From contig JBFWVC010000001.1 of the NCBI GenBank assembly GCA_050246945.1, positions 1-64,000 of the forward strand: DNA of 64,000 nucleotides. Reading direction: 5' to 3'. This document shows, piece by piece, positions 53,157 through 62,900 of the stretch; positions within the stretch are counted from its first letter, which is position 1; every line of letters starts with the position of its first letter. The notes beneath the pieces were generated by a model. It was not told the origin of the DNA. It did not search any database and saw nothing but the letters and a program-made list of their open reading frames with translations. The position numbers and the translations under genes are program-made. The DNA comes from JAEUMD01 sp050246945 (GTDB lineage: Bacteria; Pseudomonadota; Alphaproteobacteria; Rhizobiales; Hyphomicrobiaceae).

Positions 53157-54059
53157 TCACATCAGACGAACAAGGACAGGTTCGATCCACTCGGGAAATG
53201 CCATCAGCAGCACGGCACGGGCGGCATAGAGTATTGCGTACCAGGTGGCGAACGTAACAGTGATAAGGCTCGTCAGTACGAGGGCCCCCATCACAAGGTG
53301 GACGATCGCAGCACCGGCCGCGGGTATGCAGCTTGGGACCGTCGTAAAGAGGAGCCGGCCAAAGGTTCCAGACGTATCAAATACATGCGCGGCACCCAGC
53401 AAAGCCCTGGTCAATGGGCCACCAAATATCAGCGCAGCAATGGTCGTCCCCACAAGAAGATCCATGCGTTCGAGAGGCGTCCACGAACGCAGGACAACTG
53501 CGATACCCGTAATGACAAGTGGGATGATGACGAATGCGTACGATGCGTGCCGGATGGTGGGAGGAAGAGCGGTTCGTGACGGGCTTGTACGGATGGCGTC
53601 CTGTTCGCACCCGAAGAGGACCAACAGCGCCAGTAGCCACGGCACGGCGTGGAGAGCCAGGCGAAGCGCTCTTAGGGGAAACGTCACGTCCGCAATCTGC
53701 ATGTTGCCCGCTATGAACCGGAAGGGGCCAGCGCTTCCCATGGCGAAGACCTGACCAGGCAGGACAGGGCCTTCGGCGGTGACACTGCTGCAGCCATACG
53801 GGAATTCCGGACCCGGCGGAGCTGTTACCAGGCCCGGCGCCACGAAGCTCGCGGCGTCCGAGCAGGCGAGAAACAGCGTTCGTCCTGACTTCGGGATGAA
53901 CCTGTCGGACGCGCTCACGAGCACAGGAGGATCGAGCCCCAGGAACAGCAGATGATCGCGCAGCCCGTGCAGATAGAAGTACGCGCTGACCAGAGGGCCG
54001 AGCGCGACCAGGAATATGGCGAGCACACCCCGCCGTCGTGGCAGTACGATCCTGATCAT
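53157..54059 (-). CDS. Hypothetical multi-pass membrane protein
   Basis: The 300-residue protein has a first span VLAIFLVALGPLVSAYFYL, a periplasmic region with two cysteines (FLACSDA, PYGCSSV), and about five further spans, including VPWLLALLVLFGC and VHLVMGALVLTSLITVTF. No family is recognised. It is followed downstream by nothing on its strand and preceded 55 bases upstream by the secreted-protein gene, so the two may be one operon. Confidence 0.6.
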   Translation of the reverse strand: MIRIVLPRRRGVLAIFLVALGPLVSAYFYLHGLRDHLLFLGLDPPVLVSASDRFIPKSGRTLFLACSDAASFVAPGLVTAPPGPEFPYGCSSVTAEGPVLPGQVFAMGSAGPFRFIAGNMQIADVTFPLRALRLALHAVPWLLALLVLFGCEQDAIRTSPSRTALPPTIRHASYAFVIIPLVITGIAVVLRSWTPLERMDLLVGTTIAALIFGGPLTRALLGAAHVFDTSGTFGRLLFTTVPSCIPAAGAAIVHLVMGALVLTSLITVTFATWYAILYAARAVLLMAFPEWIEPVLVRLM

Positions 54060-54114
54060 GTTGCGTTACTCGATACTCCTGCAGTCCGATGGCTGTGCCC
54101 TCGAATGCTCCCGC

Positions 54115-54951
54115 TCATAGCTTCGGCACGCTGCCCACCGTCTGCGCGCGAAGCTCGTCGATGTAGGTCTGGAAGAAGCCGAAATCTGCTGTGAGGTTCG
54201 CCTTCATGCGATCGTTGTCCGTGAGGCGAAACCACACGCTTTCGATGTGGTCGTCAGAGATCCCGTAGGTGGCTTCCATCTCGAACACCACGTCGCAGAC
54301 ACCCTTGTCGTTGATGGAGGCGATCCGCGATTGCTCGATCGTATCCGAGGTAACCGCAGTGCAGTCCGTGAACGGCTGCGGGTTGGTGATCCACGCCTTG
54401 CCGTCGTCGAACTGGAAGCGATAGGTCACGCCCTCGCTGCCCTTGATCACAAGCGGCTCGGCCCGGAACTTCTTCTTGAGGCTCGCCACCACCTCCGAAA
54501 TACGCGGTTGGTCCTTCTGATCCGAGTAAATGAGCAGCCGCTCGATCGAATAGACTTGATGGCCCGATGAAGGCGCGCTTAAGCGCACCGTGATGTAGTC
54601 GTCTCCTCGCGGTTGGGACGTCCGTATCTCAAGCTGGACCTTGCCAACATACGCGGCCGTTATGCTTCCATGGGGTGTCGGCAACTGAAAGACGGTCTGC
54701 GTCTCCTTGAGCTTCGCATCTCCATTGTCCTCGCTGCGCAATGCTTCGATCTTGGCCTTGGCGTCAGCGTAGGTGTCGCCGAGCTCGATCCCGCGAATAT
54801 CACCGCGCACGCCCTGCGGAAGCCCCTCCCCCTTGGCGATCGCCTGAACCTGTTTCCAGACGATGTCTTCTGCTCTGGAAGGGCTTCCACCGGATAGAAT
54901 TGCTGCGCCGGATACCAGTGCGGTCGCGAGCACACGCATTGGCAAGCGCAT
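54115..54951 (-). CDS. Hypothetical secreted protein
   Basis: The protein from ATG 54951 (278 residues; an ATG at 54939 and a TTG at 54993 are alternatives) has a signal peptide with LATALVSGAAILSGG ending near SRA. The mature part has VRGDIRGIELGDTYADAKAK, then VTYRFQFDDGKAWITNPQPF and CDVVFEMEATYGISDDHIES. No family is assigned. It is upstream of the membrane-protein gene on the same strand. Confidence 0.6.
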   Translation of the reverse strand: MRLPMRVLATALVSGAAILSGGSPSRAEDIVWKQVQAIAKGEGLPQGVRGDIRGIELGDTYADAKAKIEALRSEDNGDAKLKETQTVFQLPTPHGSITAAYVGKVQLEIRTSQPRGDDYITVRLSAPSSGHQVYSIERLLIYSDQKDQPRISEVVASLKKKFRAEPLVIKGSEGVTYRFQFDDGKAWITNPQPFTDCTAVTSDTIEQSRIASINDKGVCDVVFEMEATYGISDDHIESVWFRLTDNDRMKANLTADFGFFQTYIDELRAQTVGSVPKL

Positions 54952-55031
54952 GCCATTTGCGACGCGCGAGAAGCGCGGACGACTGGTGCGCAACGAATCA
55001 TCTTCGATGAGCGTTGTGGTGCAGTGGTACG

Positions 55032-55162
55032 AAAGGGGTCCCTTTTGGACCTAGCGCGATCATGGGGGCGGCGCGCTTGATTTTGCCATAACTTGCTGCA
55101 CTATACGGCTCAACTCCGACAGCAACGTCAAGGAATCCGCCGCATGAAAAAGGGACCCCTTT
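55032..55162. repeat. Inverted-repeat pair upstream of the serine recombinase (small MITE-like element)
   Basis: AAAGGGGTCCCTTTT (55032-55046) and AAAAGGGACCCCTTT (55148-55162) are perfect 15-bp inverted repeats about 100 bases apart. Each arm is itself nearly palindromic (AAAGGG-GT-CCCTTT). The GGGG-start ends recall Tn3-family terminal repeats, and a resolvase gene follows 100 bases later. No clear target duplication is visible. Confidence 0.6.
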
Positions 55163-55262
55163 TGGCGGGTCGCCGCGCATGCGTACGGAGGTGAGGTCTT
55201 GACCGGCAGTCGCGGCACTCCCTGCGTTGCCATGCGCTGCCAGGTTCCCTCATAATTTTCCC

Positions 55263-55838
55263 ATGAAGGTTGGCTACGTCAGGGTCTCGGACGATGACCA
55301 GACACAGGATCTGCAAATCGACGCACTGAACGCTGCGGCATGCGATGTGATCTATGCCGATCACGGCGTCTCCGGTGTGCGTACGCATCGCAAGGGTCTT
55401 GATGACGTTCTCGCCTCGTTGGTCACGGGCGATACGTTGGTCGTCTGGAAGCTTGATCGGCTCGGGCGATCGACGGTCCATCTCCTCCAACTGCTGGATC
55501 AGCTACGAGATCGCGGCGTCGACTTCATCGCGCTCACCCAAGGCATCGATACAACGACGGCCGTTGGGCGCATGCTCTACGGTCAACTGGCGGTCTTCGC
55601 GGAGTTCGAGCGGGAGCAGATCAGCGAGCGCACGCGGGCCGGCATGGCCGCCGCCAAACGGCGCGGCAAACATGTCGGCCGCCCATACAAGTTGAGCGAG
55701 CGTGAAATCGAGCAAGCTATTGCGCGGCTTGGCTCCGGAGACGTGACGGTTACGGCTATGGCCCAGTCCCTCTCGGTCAGCACCAAGACGTTGCGTCGCG
55801 CGGTCGGCCGTTGTCTTTCGCGATCTGAAGCACCGTAG
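55263..55838 (+). CDS. Serine recombinase (resolvase/invertase)
   Basis: The 191-residue protein has the catalytic domain VGYVRVSDDDQTQDLQIDAL with nucleophile Ser9, LVVWKLDRLGRSTVHLLQLL, FAEFEREQISERTRAGMAAA and a C-terminal HTH (VTAMAQSLSVSTKTLRRAVG). ATG 55263 gives the standard start. It is of resolvase/invertase size. Together with the nearby inverted repeats it may be the remnant of a Tn3-like transposon. Confidence 0.9.
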   Translation: MKVGYVRVSDDDQTQDLQIDALNAAACDVIYADHGVSGVRTHRKGLDDVLASLVTGDTLVVWKLDRLGRSTVHLLQLLDQLRDRGVDFIALTQGIDTTTAVGRMLYGQLAVFAEFEREQISERTRAGMAAAKRRGKHVGRPYKLSEREIEQAIARLGSGDVTVTAMAQSLSVSTKTLRRAVGRCLSRSEAP

Positions 55839-55921
55839 CCTCTGGGTGCGCGCCACCAAATCCAAATTTGGGCAATTGCGCCGCCAAGGCTCGACGCCAG
55901 ACGAAACGCGCGACCACCGGC

Positions 55922-56434
55922 CTACTCGGCCAGTTCATCCTCATCGATAGTCATATCGAGCGAGAAATAGCTCACCAGTCCCTTCCTGTAGCGAAGCTTG
56001 TCGCCTGTTATGACCGCATAGTGCAGCCGTTCTCCGATCAGCATCTGTAGCAACGAGGGAAGTGCGTCGGAGGGCAGCGACAGCAGCCTTCTGAGCTGCC
56101 CATCGTAAAGATCAAGTGAGCCAACACATCGCGGCTCGTCCTTTTGCCTTTGATCCCAGTTGAGCCTGGGGTCCGGCAGCAGTGTGAGTTCCGCTGTCTC
56201 CGCCTTGAGACTGGTCGGTCGTAGCAGCTTGCCCCGCAAAGCCAGGTGCCGGAAATCGGAATACGGATCGGTGCGGTGGCTCATATTGTTCACCCCGAAC
56301 GACAGGCTCCACTCCCAATCCTCGATCCTGACGACATACGTTCTCGGCTCGTCTTGCTCTCGACTACGGCGACGCCGCCTCTTTGGTGCGCTCGCCATCA
56401 CACCCTCCTTCTCCCTTTCCATATGATCCCGCAC
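55922..56434 (-). CDS. Hypothetical arginine-rich-start protein
   Basis: The 170-codon frame has a basic N-terminus (KRRRRRSREQDEPR), then VVRIEDWEWSLSFGVNN, YSDFRHLALRGKLLRPTSLK and SLDLYDGQLRRLLSLPSDAL. A start at the later ATG before ASAPKRR (56398) is also possible. No family is recognised; similar proteins occur beside ArdC genes (memory, not checked). It is divergent from ardC. Confidence 0.55.
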   Translation of the reverse strand: MRDHMEREKEGVMASAPKRRRRRSREQDEPRTYVVRIEDWEWSLSFGVNNMSHRTDPYSDFRHLALRGKLLRPTSLKAETAELTLLPDPRLNWDQRQKDEPRCVGSLDLYDGQLRRLLSLPSDALPSLLQMLIGERLHYAVITGDKLRYRKGLVSYFSLDMTIDEDELAE

Positions 56435-56633
56435 GGTGGCGGTCTCTCATTCTGCCGTCTGATTGCGCTCACGCGCGGCCGCTTCAAGGGCTGACGCCCT
56501 CGGCTTGCGGCTAACGCCGGCCGCCTTGCCCTATCGGGCTCTCGGTTCCGCGCCCGCTTATCCGTGATCGCCCTCCATCCGGCATCGAGACCGCCAATTC
56601 CGGCGGGCTCAGGTCAGAAGGAGGAAAATCACC

Positions 56634-57545
56634 ATGCCCGTACGCCCCGCGAAGTCGAAAGCGCGCCGCGACATCCACGCAGACATCACCAACCAGCTCA
56701 TCGCCGCCATCGAGGCCGATCCGGGCCTGCCGCAAATGCCGTGGCGCAGGCACGCCGGCAAGCCACTCTTCCTGCCGGAGAACGCGCTGACGCAGAAGCC
56801 GTATAACGGCATCAATGTCGTCAGCCTCTGGGTGGCAGCCGAAACGCGCGGCTATTCCGCGCCCATCTGGGGCACATATCGCCAGTGGGCTGAATTGGGT
56901 TGCCAGGTGCGTAAGGGCGAGAAGTCGTCCCTCGTTGTCTTCTACAAAGAGTATGAGACCGATCCTGATCCGGAGAATACCGATGACGACGGCAAGCGCC
57001 GCGTCGCGCGCGCATCTTACGTCTTCAATGCGAGCCAGGTCGATGGCTGTACGCTGCCTGATGCACCGGAGCCGCTAGGTTCCATCGAGCGCATTTCTGC
57101 CGCCGACCGGTTTGTCACCTCCACGGGCGCGACGATCGAGCATGGCGGGGATCGCGCCTTCTATCGCCCCTCGACCGATCACATCCAGATGCCGCCGGAA
57201 GACCTCTTCTGCGGTACCGATACTTTGTCCCGCTCCGAATCCTACTACGCTGTCCTCGTCCACGAGCTGACGCATTGGTCCGGCGCGAAGCACCGTCTCG
57301 CCCGCGATATGGGCAAGCGCTTCGGCGACAACGCCTACGCGGCCGAGGAACTGGTCGCCGAAATCGGCTCGGCCTTCCTGTGCGCCGAACTTGGCATCAC
57401 CGAAGGCGAGCCCCGCGCCGATCACGCACAGTACATCGCGCATTGGCTGAAGATGATGAAGGATGACAATCGCGCCATCTTCGCCGCAGCCGCAAAGGCG
57501 TCGGAGGCGGTTGCGTACCTCAGGGCGCTTCGGCCGCCAGCATAG
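56634..57545 (+). CDS. ardC: ArdC-family antirestriction protein
   Basis: The 303-residue protein has the ArdC N-terminal ssDNA-binding region (DITNQLIAAIEADPGLPQMP and PYNGINVVSLWVAAE) and a zincin C-terminal domain with HELTH (residues 210-214) in VLVHELTHWSGAKHRL and a third ligand near AEELVAEIGSAF. ArdC protects incoming element DNA from host restriction. AAGGAGG lies 10 bases upstream of ATG 56634. Confidence 0.9.
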   Translation: MPVRPAKSKARRDIHADITNQLIAAIEADPGLPQMPWRRHAGKPLFLPENALTQKPYNGINVVSLWVAAETRGYSAPIWGTYRQWAELGCQVRKGEKSSLVVFYKEYETDPDPENTDDDGKRRVARASYVFNASQVDGCTLPDAPEPLGSIERISAADRFVTSTGATIEHGGDRAFYRPSTDHIQMPPEDLFCGTDTLSRSESYYAVLVHELTHWSGAKHRLARDMGKRFGDNAYAAEELVAEIGSAFLCAELGITEGEPRADHAQYIAHWLKMMKDDNRAIFAAAAKASEAVAYLRALRPPA

Positions 57546-57569
57546 CCGGCAGCTATGCCAACCCGTCCC

Positions 57570-58217
57570 TCATTGCCAACTGACGGAGACTTCGCCGCCA
57601 AGTGCTTCGACCGCCCGCATCATGGCCTTGCGGTTGATGTTTCCGTTCACCCAGCATGCCTTCTGGAAATACCGCTTGGTGCCCGCCATGGCATCCACAT
57701 CGACCATGGAGAGGTTCAGCTCAAAGGCCCGATCCCGAATAAGATCGATGATCGGGTAGCCGGTCGTCACCAACTTCTTGCGCGCACGGTGGATTCCGAC
57801 GTGCTGTGCCTTGGCTTTGATTTGCGACCACGTGACGTCCGGAAAAGCGGCCTGCAATTGGTGTCGTTCGGCCTTTGGGTAAAGCCGCCGCAAGCGGGTG
57901 ACCTCTGTCCCTAACCAGACGTGTCGGCGCTTCACAATATCAAGGGTGCGGGCGCGGGCCCTGAGCGAATAGTAAGTTCGCCTACGCAGCTTGCGGCGCA
58001 ACGCGCGGTAGTCCGGATAAAGCGCTCGGACGATATCGTCCTCTCTCTTTGTCCAAAGCCAATGTCCCTTTGGCGTCCGGCCCGTTCGCGCCATACGTTC
58101 ACGCGCGCGGTACGCACTCGCCGCGCCCCTTGCTGCATACACCAGTCGCATGAGTTCATTGTTGCGTGCTGAAACGCAGAAGTTGAGCGTCAAGTTGCGG
58201 CGTCGCGGCTTCTCCAC
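57570..58217 (-). CDS. Protein with two Myb/SANT-like repeats
   Basis: The 215-residue protein has two tryptophan-containing helical repeats: HWLWTKREDDIVRALYPDYR and VWLGTEVTRLRRLYPKAERH, each followed by a basic helix (RRRTYYSLRARARTL; DVTWSQIKAKAQHVG). A third C-terminal helix pair (LNLSMVDVDAMAGTKRYFQK) resembles an HTH. These look like DNA-binding domains. GTG 58217 is the assumed start; ATG 58151 is an alternative. Confidence 0.6.
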   Translation of the reverse strand: MEKPRRRNLTLNFCVSARNNELMRLVYAARGAASAYRARERMARTGRTPKGHWLWTKREDDIVRALYPDYRALRRKLRRRTYYSLRARARTLDIVKRRHVWLGTEVTRLRRLYPKAERHQLQAAFPDVTWSQIKAKAQHVGIHRARKKLVTTGYPIIDLIRDRAFELNLSMVDVDAMAGTKRYFQKACWVNGNINRKAMMRAVEALGGEVSVSWQ

Positions 58218-58357
58218 AGATTAGCCACGGCACGTTTGGCGCGCGCCCTCCACGGTTTCGACTTTTCGGCCCAGGTCTTTGGTCTCGGAATCGCATGAGG
58301 CATTCGAATTGGGGTAGCCCGTCGTCGGGGTGCGAGACCGACAAGCGGGCGAAGCCG

Positions 58358-59905
58358 TCATTCATCTGTCCAGGCAGCTCGCCGAATGGCGGCATACTTG
58401 TCCCTTAGGCGCTCCCACGTGCTGTCGCCCCAAATCACAAACTTCGTCCGGTTTATTGCGAGATCGTCGAGCTTGTTGACGGGCGCAAGAGCCGAGGCAT
58501 CCTTCAGCCAGTCAGTTGCGGTCGCGCTCAATGCATCGAGATCGTTGACCAAATCCGTTCTTGAGGGGGATGCGTACATCACGACCGCTCCCTTCGTTAC
58601 GTCGGTAACGACGTTTGGGAATACTTGTTTGAGCGTCCTGAAAATGATGACGGATGTTGGCGAGAACGGTGTCGACTCTTCAATCCACACACCGAGAATT
58701 CCCTCCGGTTTCAGGTGTTGCCGTATGTTTTGGTACATCTCAAGGGAGAAAAGATGCGTGGCGTTCATGTTCTGCATCCACGCAACGTCAATGGCGACAG
58801 CATCGTAGGGTGTGCCCCCGTATTCCGCGAAATGCCGAAATCCGTCCCGGATCAGAAGATTGATGCGAGGGTCGTCTTGGCTGTGCGGCAAGATGCTATC
58901 GTACAATCTCTGTGCCTCGGCGATGACGGGATTGATCTCAATGACGTCGAGGGCGGCGTCCGGCATCGCATTTTCCAGCATCGCGGCCATGGTCATCCCA
59001 CAACCCAGACCGATATTTGCGAAACGTGCGCCATGCTGCTGTCCTGCACGTCGGGCTGGCCATTCCCCAGCCGCCCAGGCTGAAGGATCGACCGCAAGTG
59101 GGTTGCTCCATTGAGAGCCAGTTATGCAGAGTGGGCGGCCGTCAATGTTGAGCTGCCGATTCTCGCCTGACTGAATTACGGAAACCAGCCCAAAGGGGGA
59201 CCGCTCGCTGTAAAGGATCTGGTCGCTCCGGCCCTGCTTTGCCTCCACCGGCATGCCTTCGACAGCGAGCACGCGAGGTGTGATCGATGTGGCCACAGGC
59301 AGCGTCCACAGCCCAAGTAAGACGAGAGAGATCGTCACCGCAGGAGCCATCGCCCGTCGGAACCGGGGCAGCTTTAGTGTGCTGGTGAGCCACATAATGG
59401 CTTGAACGCCGAGCACGACGAGAAAGCTCGCCTGGATGCCGAGTGTAGGCAATAACCAGAACCCACCGGCGACCGCGCCAGCCACGGAGCCTGCCGTATC
59501 TGCGATGAGTACCTTCTGGGTTCTGTGGGGGGCAGTGTCGTGCATCAGCCTGACAACGATTGCACCACTTAAGCCGGCGAGCCCAACGCCGAACAGCGCT
59601 GCGGTCGCAACGGTCGCAGGGAGACCGAGAACAATCACGCCAAACCGCCAGGTGAGTAGCTCTGCGATGGCTGTCAAACCAAAAGTCGCTGCGAGCAGGG
59701 AGCTCAGCGCTGGCATATAGCGCCGCGACAACGTAGCGCCGAGCCAGAAGCCCGTCAGATGCAATGCAATGATCGATGCGGCCGCGTATTCAGAATTTGC
59801 GACGTAAAAGAAGATGATTCGATTGACGATAAACTGGCCAGCGAGCGTCCAGAATCCGACCGCCAGGGCGAGGATGGTCGTTGAGCGCATTCTGTTGTCC
59901 ATCAA
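58358..59905 (-). CDS. Membrane-fused spermidine-synthase-like protein
   Basis: The 515-residue protein has seven or so N-terminal membrane spans (residues about 10-205, such as ATLSRRYMPALSSLLAATFG) and a C-terminal aminopropyltransferase-like domain from about 240. FANIGLGCGMTMAAML binds the AdoMet-type cofactor and LDVIEINPVIAEAQRLYD, YDAVAIDVAWMQNM follow. Polyamine synthesis is not certain, as many such fusions have unknown substrates. It overlaps the fibre-like gene by 4 bases, so they are co-transcribed. Confidence 0.8.
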   Translation of the reverse strand: MMDNRMRSTTILALAVGFWTLAGQFIVNRIIFFYVANSEYAAASIIALHLTGFWLGATLSRRYMPALSSLLAATFGLTAIAELLTWRFGVIVLGLPATVATAALFGVGLAGLSGAIVVRLMHDTAPHRTQKVLIADTAGSVAGAVAGGFWLLPTLGIQASFLVVLGVQAIMWLTSTLKLPRFRRAMAPAVTISLVLLGLWTLPVATSITPRVLAVEGMPVEAKQGRSDQILYSERSPFGLVSVIQSGENRQLNIDGRPLCITGSQWSNPLAVDPSAWAAGEWPARRAGQQHGARFANIGLGCGMTMAAMLENAMPDAALDVIEINPVIAEAQRLYDSILPHSQDDPRINLLIRDGFRHFAEYGGTPYDAVAIDVAWMQNMNATHLFSLEMYQNIRQHLKPEGILGVWIEESTPFSPTSVIIFRTLKQVFPNVVTDVTKGAVVMYASPSRTDLVNDLDALSATATDWLKDASALAPVNKLDDLAINRTKFVIWGDSTWERLRDKYAAIRRAAWTDE

Positions 59906-62900
59906 TTCCAGCTGACCGTCACACGGCCAACGCCGCCGGTGCCGCCTTTGTAGGTTCCGCCGTTCCCTCGGGCCCCGCTTGCCCCGACGGCAACCGTAAC
60001 GCTCGAGCCTTGGCTATATGTGCCAGCTGAATAGGTGCGCGTGGCATATCCGCCGCCACCGCCCCCATCGCCACCGCAGGCACCCCGGGCGACAAAGCGT
60101 GCTCCTCCACCCCCTCCGCCGGGGGCAGAGCCGTTGTTGCCGTTGCCGTTGCTCCCGCGAGACGAGCCGCCGGACCCACCGCTTGCACCTGAACCACCTG
60201 CAGCACCATTGCTGCTGGAGGTGCCTCCGGTCGCGCCCGTTTGGTTCGTTGTTCCGCCAGAAGCCGTTCCACCGGCACCGCCGCTGCTTCCGGATGCTCT
60301 AGCGCCCCCGTTTGCAACGACGCTGCCGGCCCAGTTCGACGATCCCCCATTCCCGCCGGCGACTGTGCTGTAAGTGCTGCAACCGGCGCCGCCGCCACCA
60401 CCGCCCCAGACTTTGACTGTGAGGGTCTGGTGATGTGGCACGGTGAAGGTGAAAGTCCCGGCCGACGAGAATGTCTGTGAGCCCGCAGTCACCGTCGCGG
60501 TCGTCACACTCCAATTGTCGGACACCGTCCCAACTGTAATCGTTGCGGATCTTGCCGTGCTGGACGTGTTGGCCGACGTCTGGCGCACGCGCAACGTCTG
60601 TCCGTTGCTGATTGAACCAGTGGTGCCCCAACCGCCGCCATTGATGCTGATCTGCGGGGAGCCAGCCCCGGACACGGATACCGATACTGGAGCCGGGCCG
60701 ATGCCGCTAATGGTAAGCGTGTTGGATGAAATCGTCGCCGCCAGGCCTTGTCCGGTCAGATCGGTGAACGCAAAGGCGTTCGGCGTATTGTCCTGGCTTG
60801 TGGTTGTAACGCTCCAGGTATCGGAGACCGTTCCCACAGTGAGCACAGCGGAATGTGTCGTAAGCGAACTTCCTGAAGAAGTGAGTCGCAGCTGAACGGT
60901 ATCGCCGTCATTGACGTAACCGCTAGTCACCCACGTACCGCCGTTGACGCGAAATTGCGGGGAGCCCTGACCGGAAATGGTCGTGTAGACGGCCAGTTCC
61001 GGCGGGTTATCCAACCCGGCAAGTGTGATTGTGTTCGATGAAATGAGTGCGGAGAACGTCTGGCCTGTCAGGTCCGTAAAGACAAAGGAAGTGGGCGCAG
61101 TGTCTCCACCCCCACCCCCCACCTGACTAAAATCCGTCCAACTCGTTCCATCGCAGTACTTGTATGGCGGGGAGGCACCGGAAACGTATTTGATCGCGCC
61201 TTCTTTCGAGGCTGTGCACGACGCGGCGTCGTTGCCGATCCTGAGACTGCCATTGACGTCAAGCCTTGTTTGCGGGCTCGTCGTGCCGATCCCGACGTTG
61301 CCGTTGAGATCAACCCGCATGCGCTCAATTGGAGCGCTTGAAGGCGTGAAGAAGACATGCCTGTCTGCGCGGTAGTTTTGCTGGCCCGCGGAGATCCCGA
61401 TTCCGAACTGCTTGCTGTTGCCCGTATCCTCCCACAGGCGGATCATGTTCATATTGGTGGGATCTGCATCCACAAGATTGCCCAGCTGCAGACGTGCGTT
61501 GGGTGCCGTCGTCCCGATGCCCACACGTCCGGACGAAGTGATCCTCAGCCTCGTAGTTATACCTGTGCCGCTTCCACTCGCTTTGGATGCATCTGCTCGA
61601 AGATCGATATATCCAGCAGGATTGAGCGCCACCATCGCCGCCCCGGACAGGCTGTTGGCGCCATATGATTCCCACGTTCCGCTTGAGGTGCGATACCCAT
61701 TTGATGTGAGCGTTACTTCATACGCACCGTGCGTATCCAGCTGCCCCAGACGATCAGTTCCGCCAATCCCATAGAAATTTGTTGCGGCCCAAAAATTCGA
61801 TGGCGCTTCTATCATCGTGCGTCCGTTTACTTCGAGTGTTGTCCTCGGAGCCGTCGTGCCGATACCTACGTTGCCGCCATCAGGAACGAGAGAGACGCGG
61901 TTGTTTGCACCCGTGACCGTCGCTCGAATTTCCATGGCCCGGGTTGCACCGTCGCTCGCAACGATACTAAAATTCTTGTTGTCCACTTCGGACATGAGCT
62001 GAAGGTCTGAATCCGCACCGGTTCCAGTGCTACGGAACCTCCAAGGCCGGTCAGTTTCAAATCGTAGAAGGTCGGACGCGGCTCCGAGCGTGGTGATCTG
62101 CAGCTTCGCGGCGGGATTCGTCGTGCCGATACCGACATTGCCACTACTCTTGATGCGTACTTTTTCATTGATCGAACCAACGCCTCCAGTCTCAATAACA
62201 AGATCCCCCGCGCCTTCGGCAATTGCGGCCATCCCCGTGCCGCTACCATAAAATCTGAACGCCCCATAAGTGCCCGAGTGATCCAACCTGATGATCGGAA
62301 TCGAAGAGCTGATATCCAAACTCGTCGCCGGACTCGCGGTCCCGATGCCGAGGCGTTTGTTGGGGTTGTCCCAGACGAAGTCGCTGTTGGCGGCGAACGC
62401 GCCCGTCGTGCTGTTGCGGAACTGGACTTCGGCCCCAGTGCCGGCCGCGCCCGTCGCGGGCGCATCCGCCGTGCAGTCGATCGCCGTGCCGCCCGCGTTC
62501 GCTGCACACCATTTTGTCGCGGTCAGCAATCCGACCTGTGGGTCCGTCTCGGAGCCCGCGCCGCCCATCAAATCCACCCACGCGCCGTTGGCGCGGAGTT
62601 TCATCGTGGCGGTCACGGTGTCATAGACCATCAAGCCGTCTGCTGGTGAAGCGATCGCCGTCACCTGCGCTGTCGTCATGCGCGGAGGGAGGAATCCTCT
62701 GGTCGCGGAGCTCAGATCCAGAAGGGCCGATGCGGGGACGCTTCCGCCGCCGATGCTCACACCACCATCTTTGTGGAAGAGCAATGCTGTGATGCGAGGA
62801 CTGCCATCGGAGTTGCGCCAGGAGAGCTTGTAACCAAAGCTGGTGTCGCCGCCGCCCACTCCGGTGGCGCCCAGAAGAAGGATCTTCTCATTGGCAGTGT

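Noticed and set aside
60000..60400. Proline/histidine-rich plus-strand frames
   Set aside because: These mirror the glycine-rich tail of the fibre-like protein on the opposite strand.
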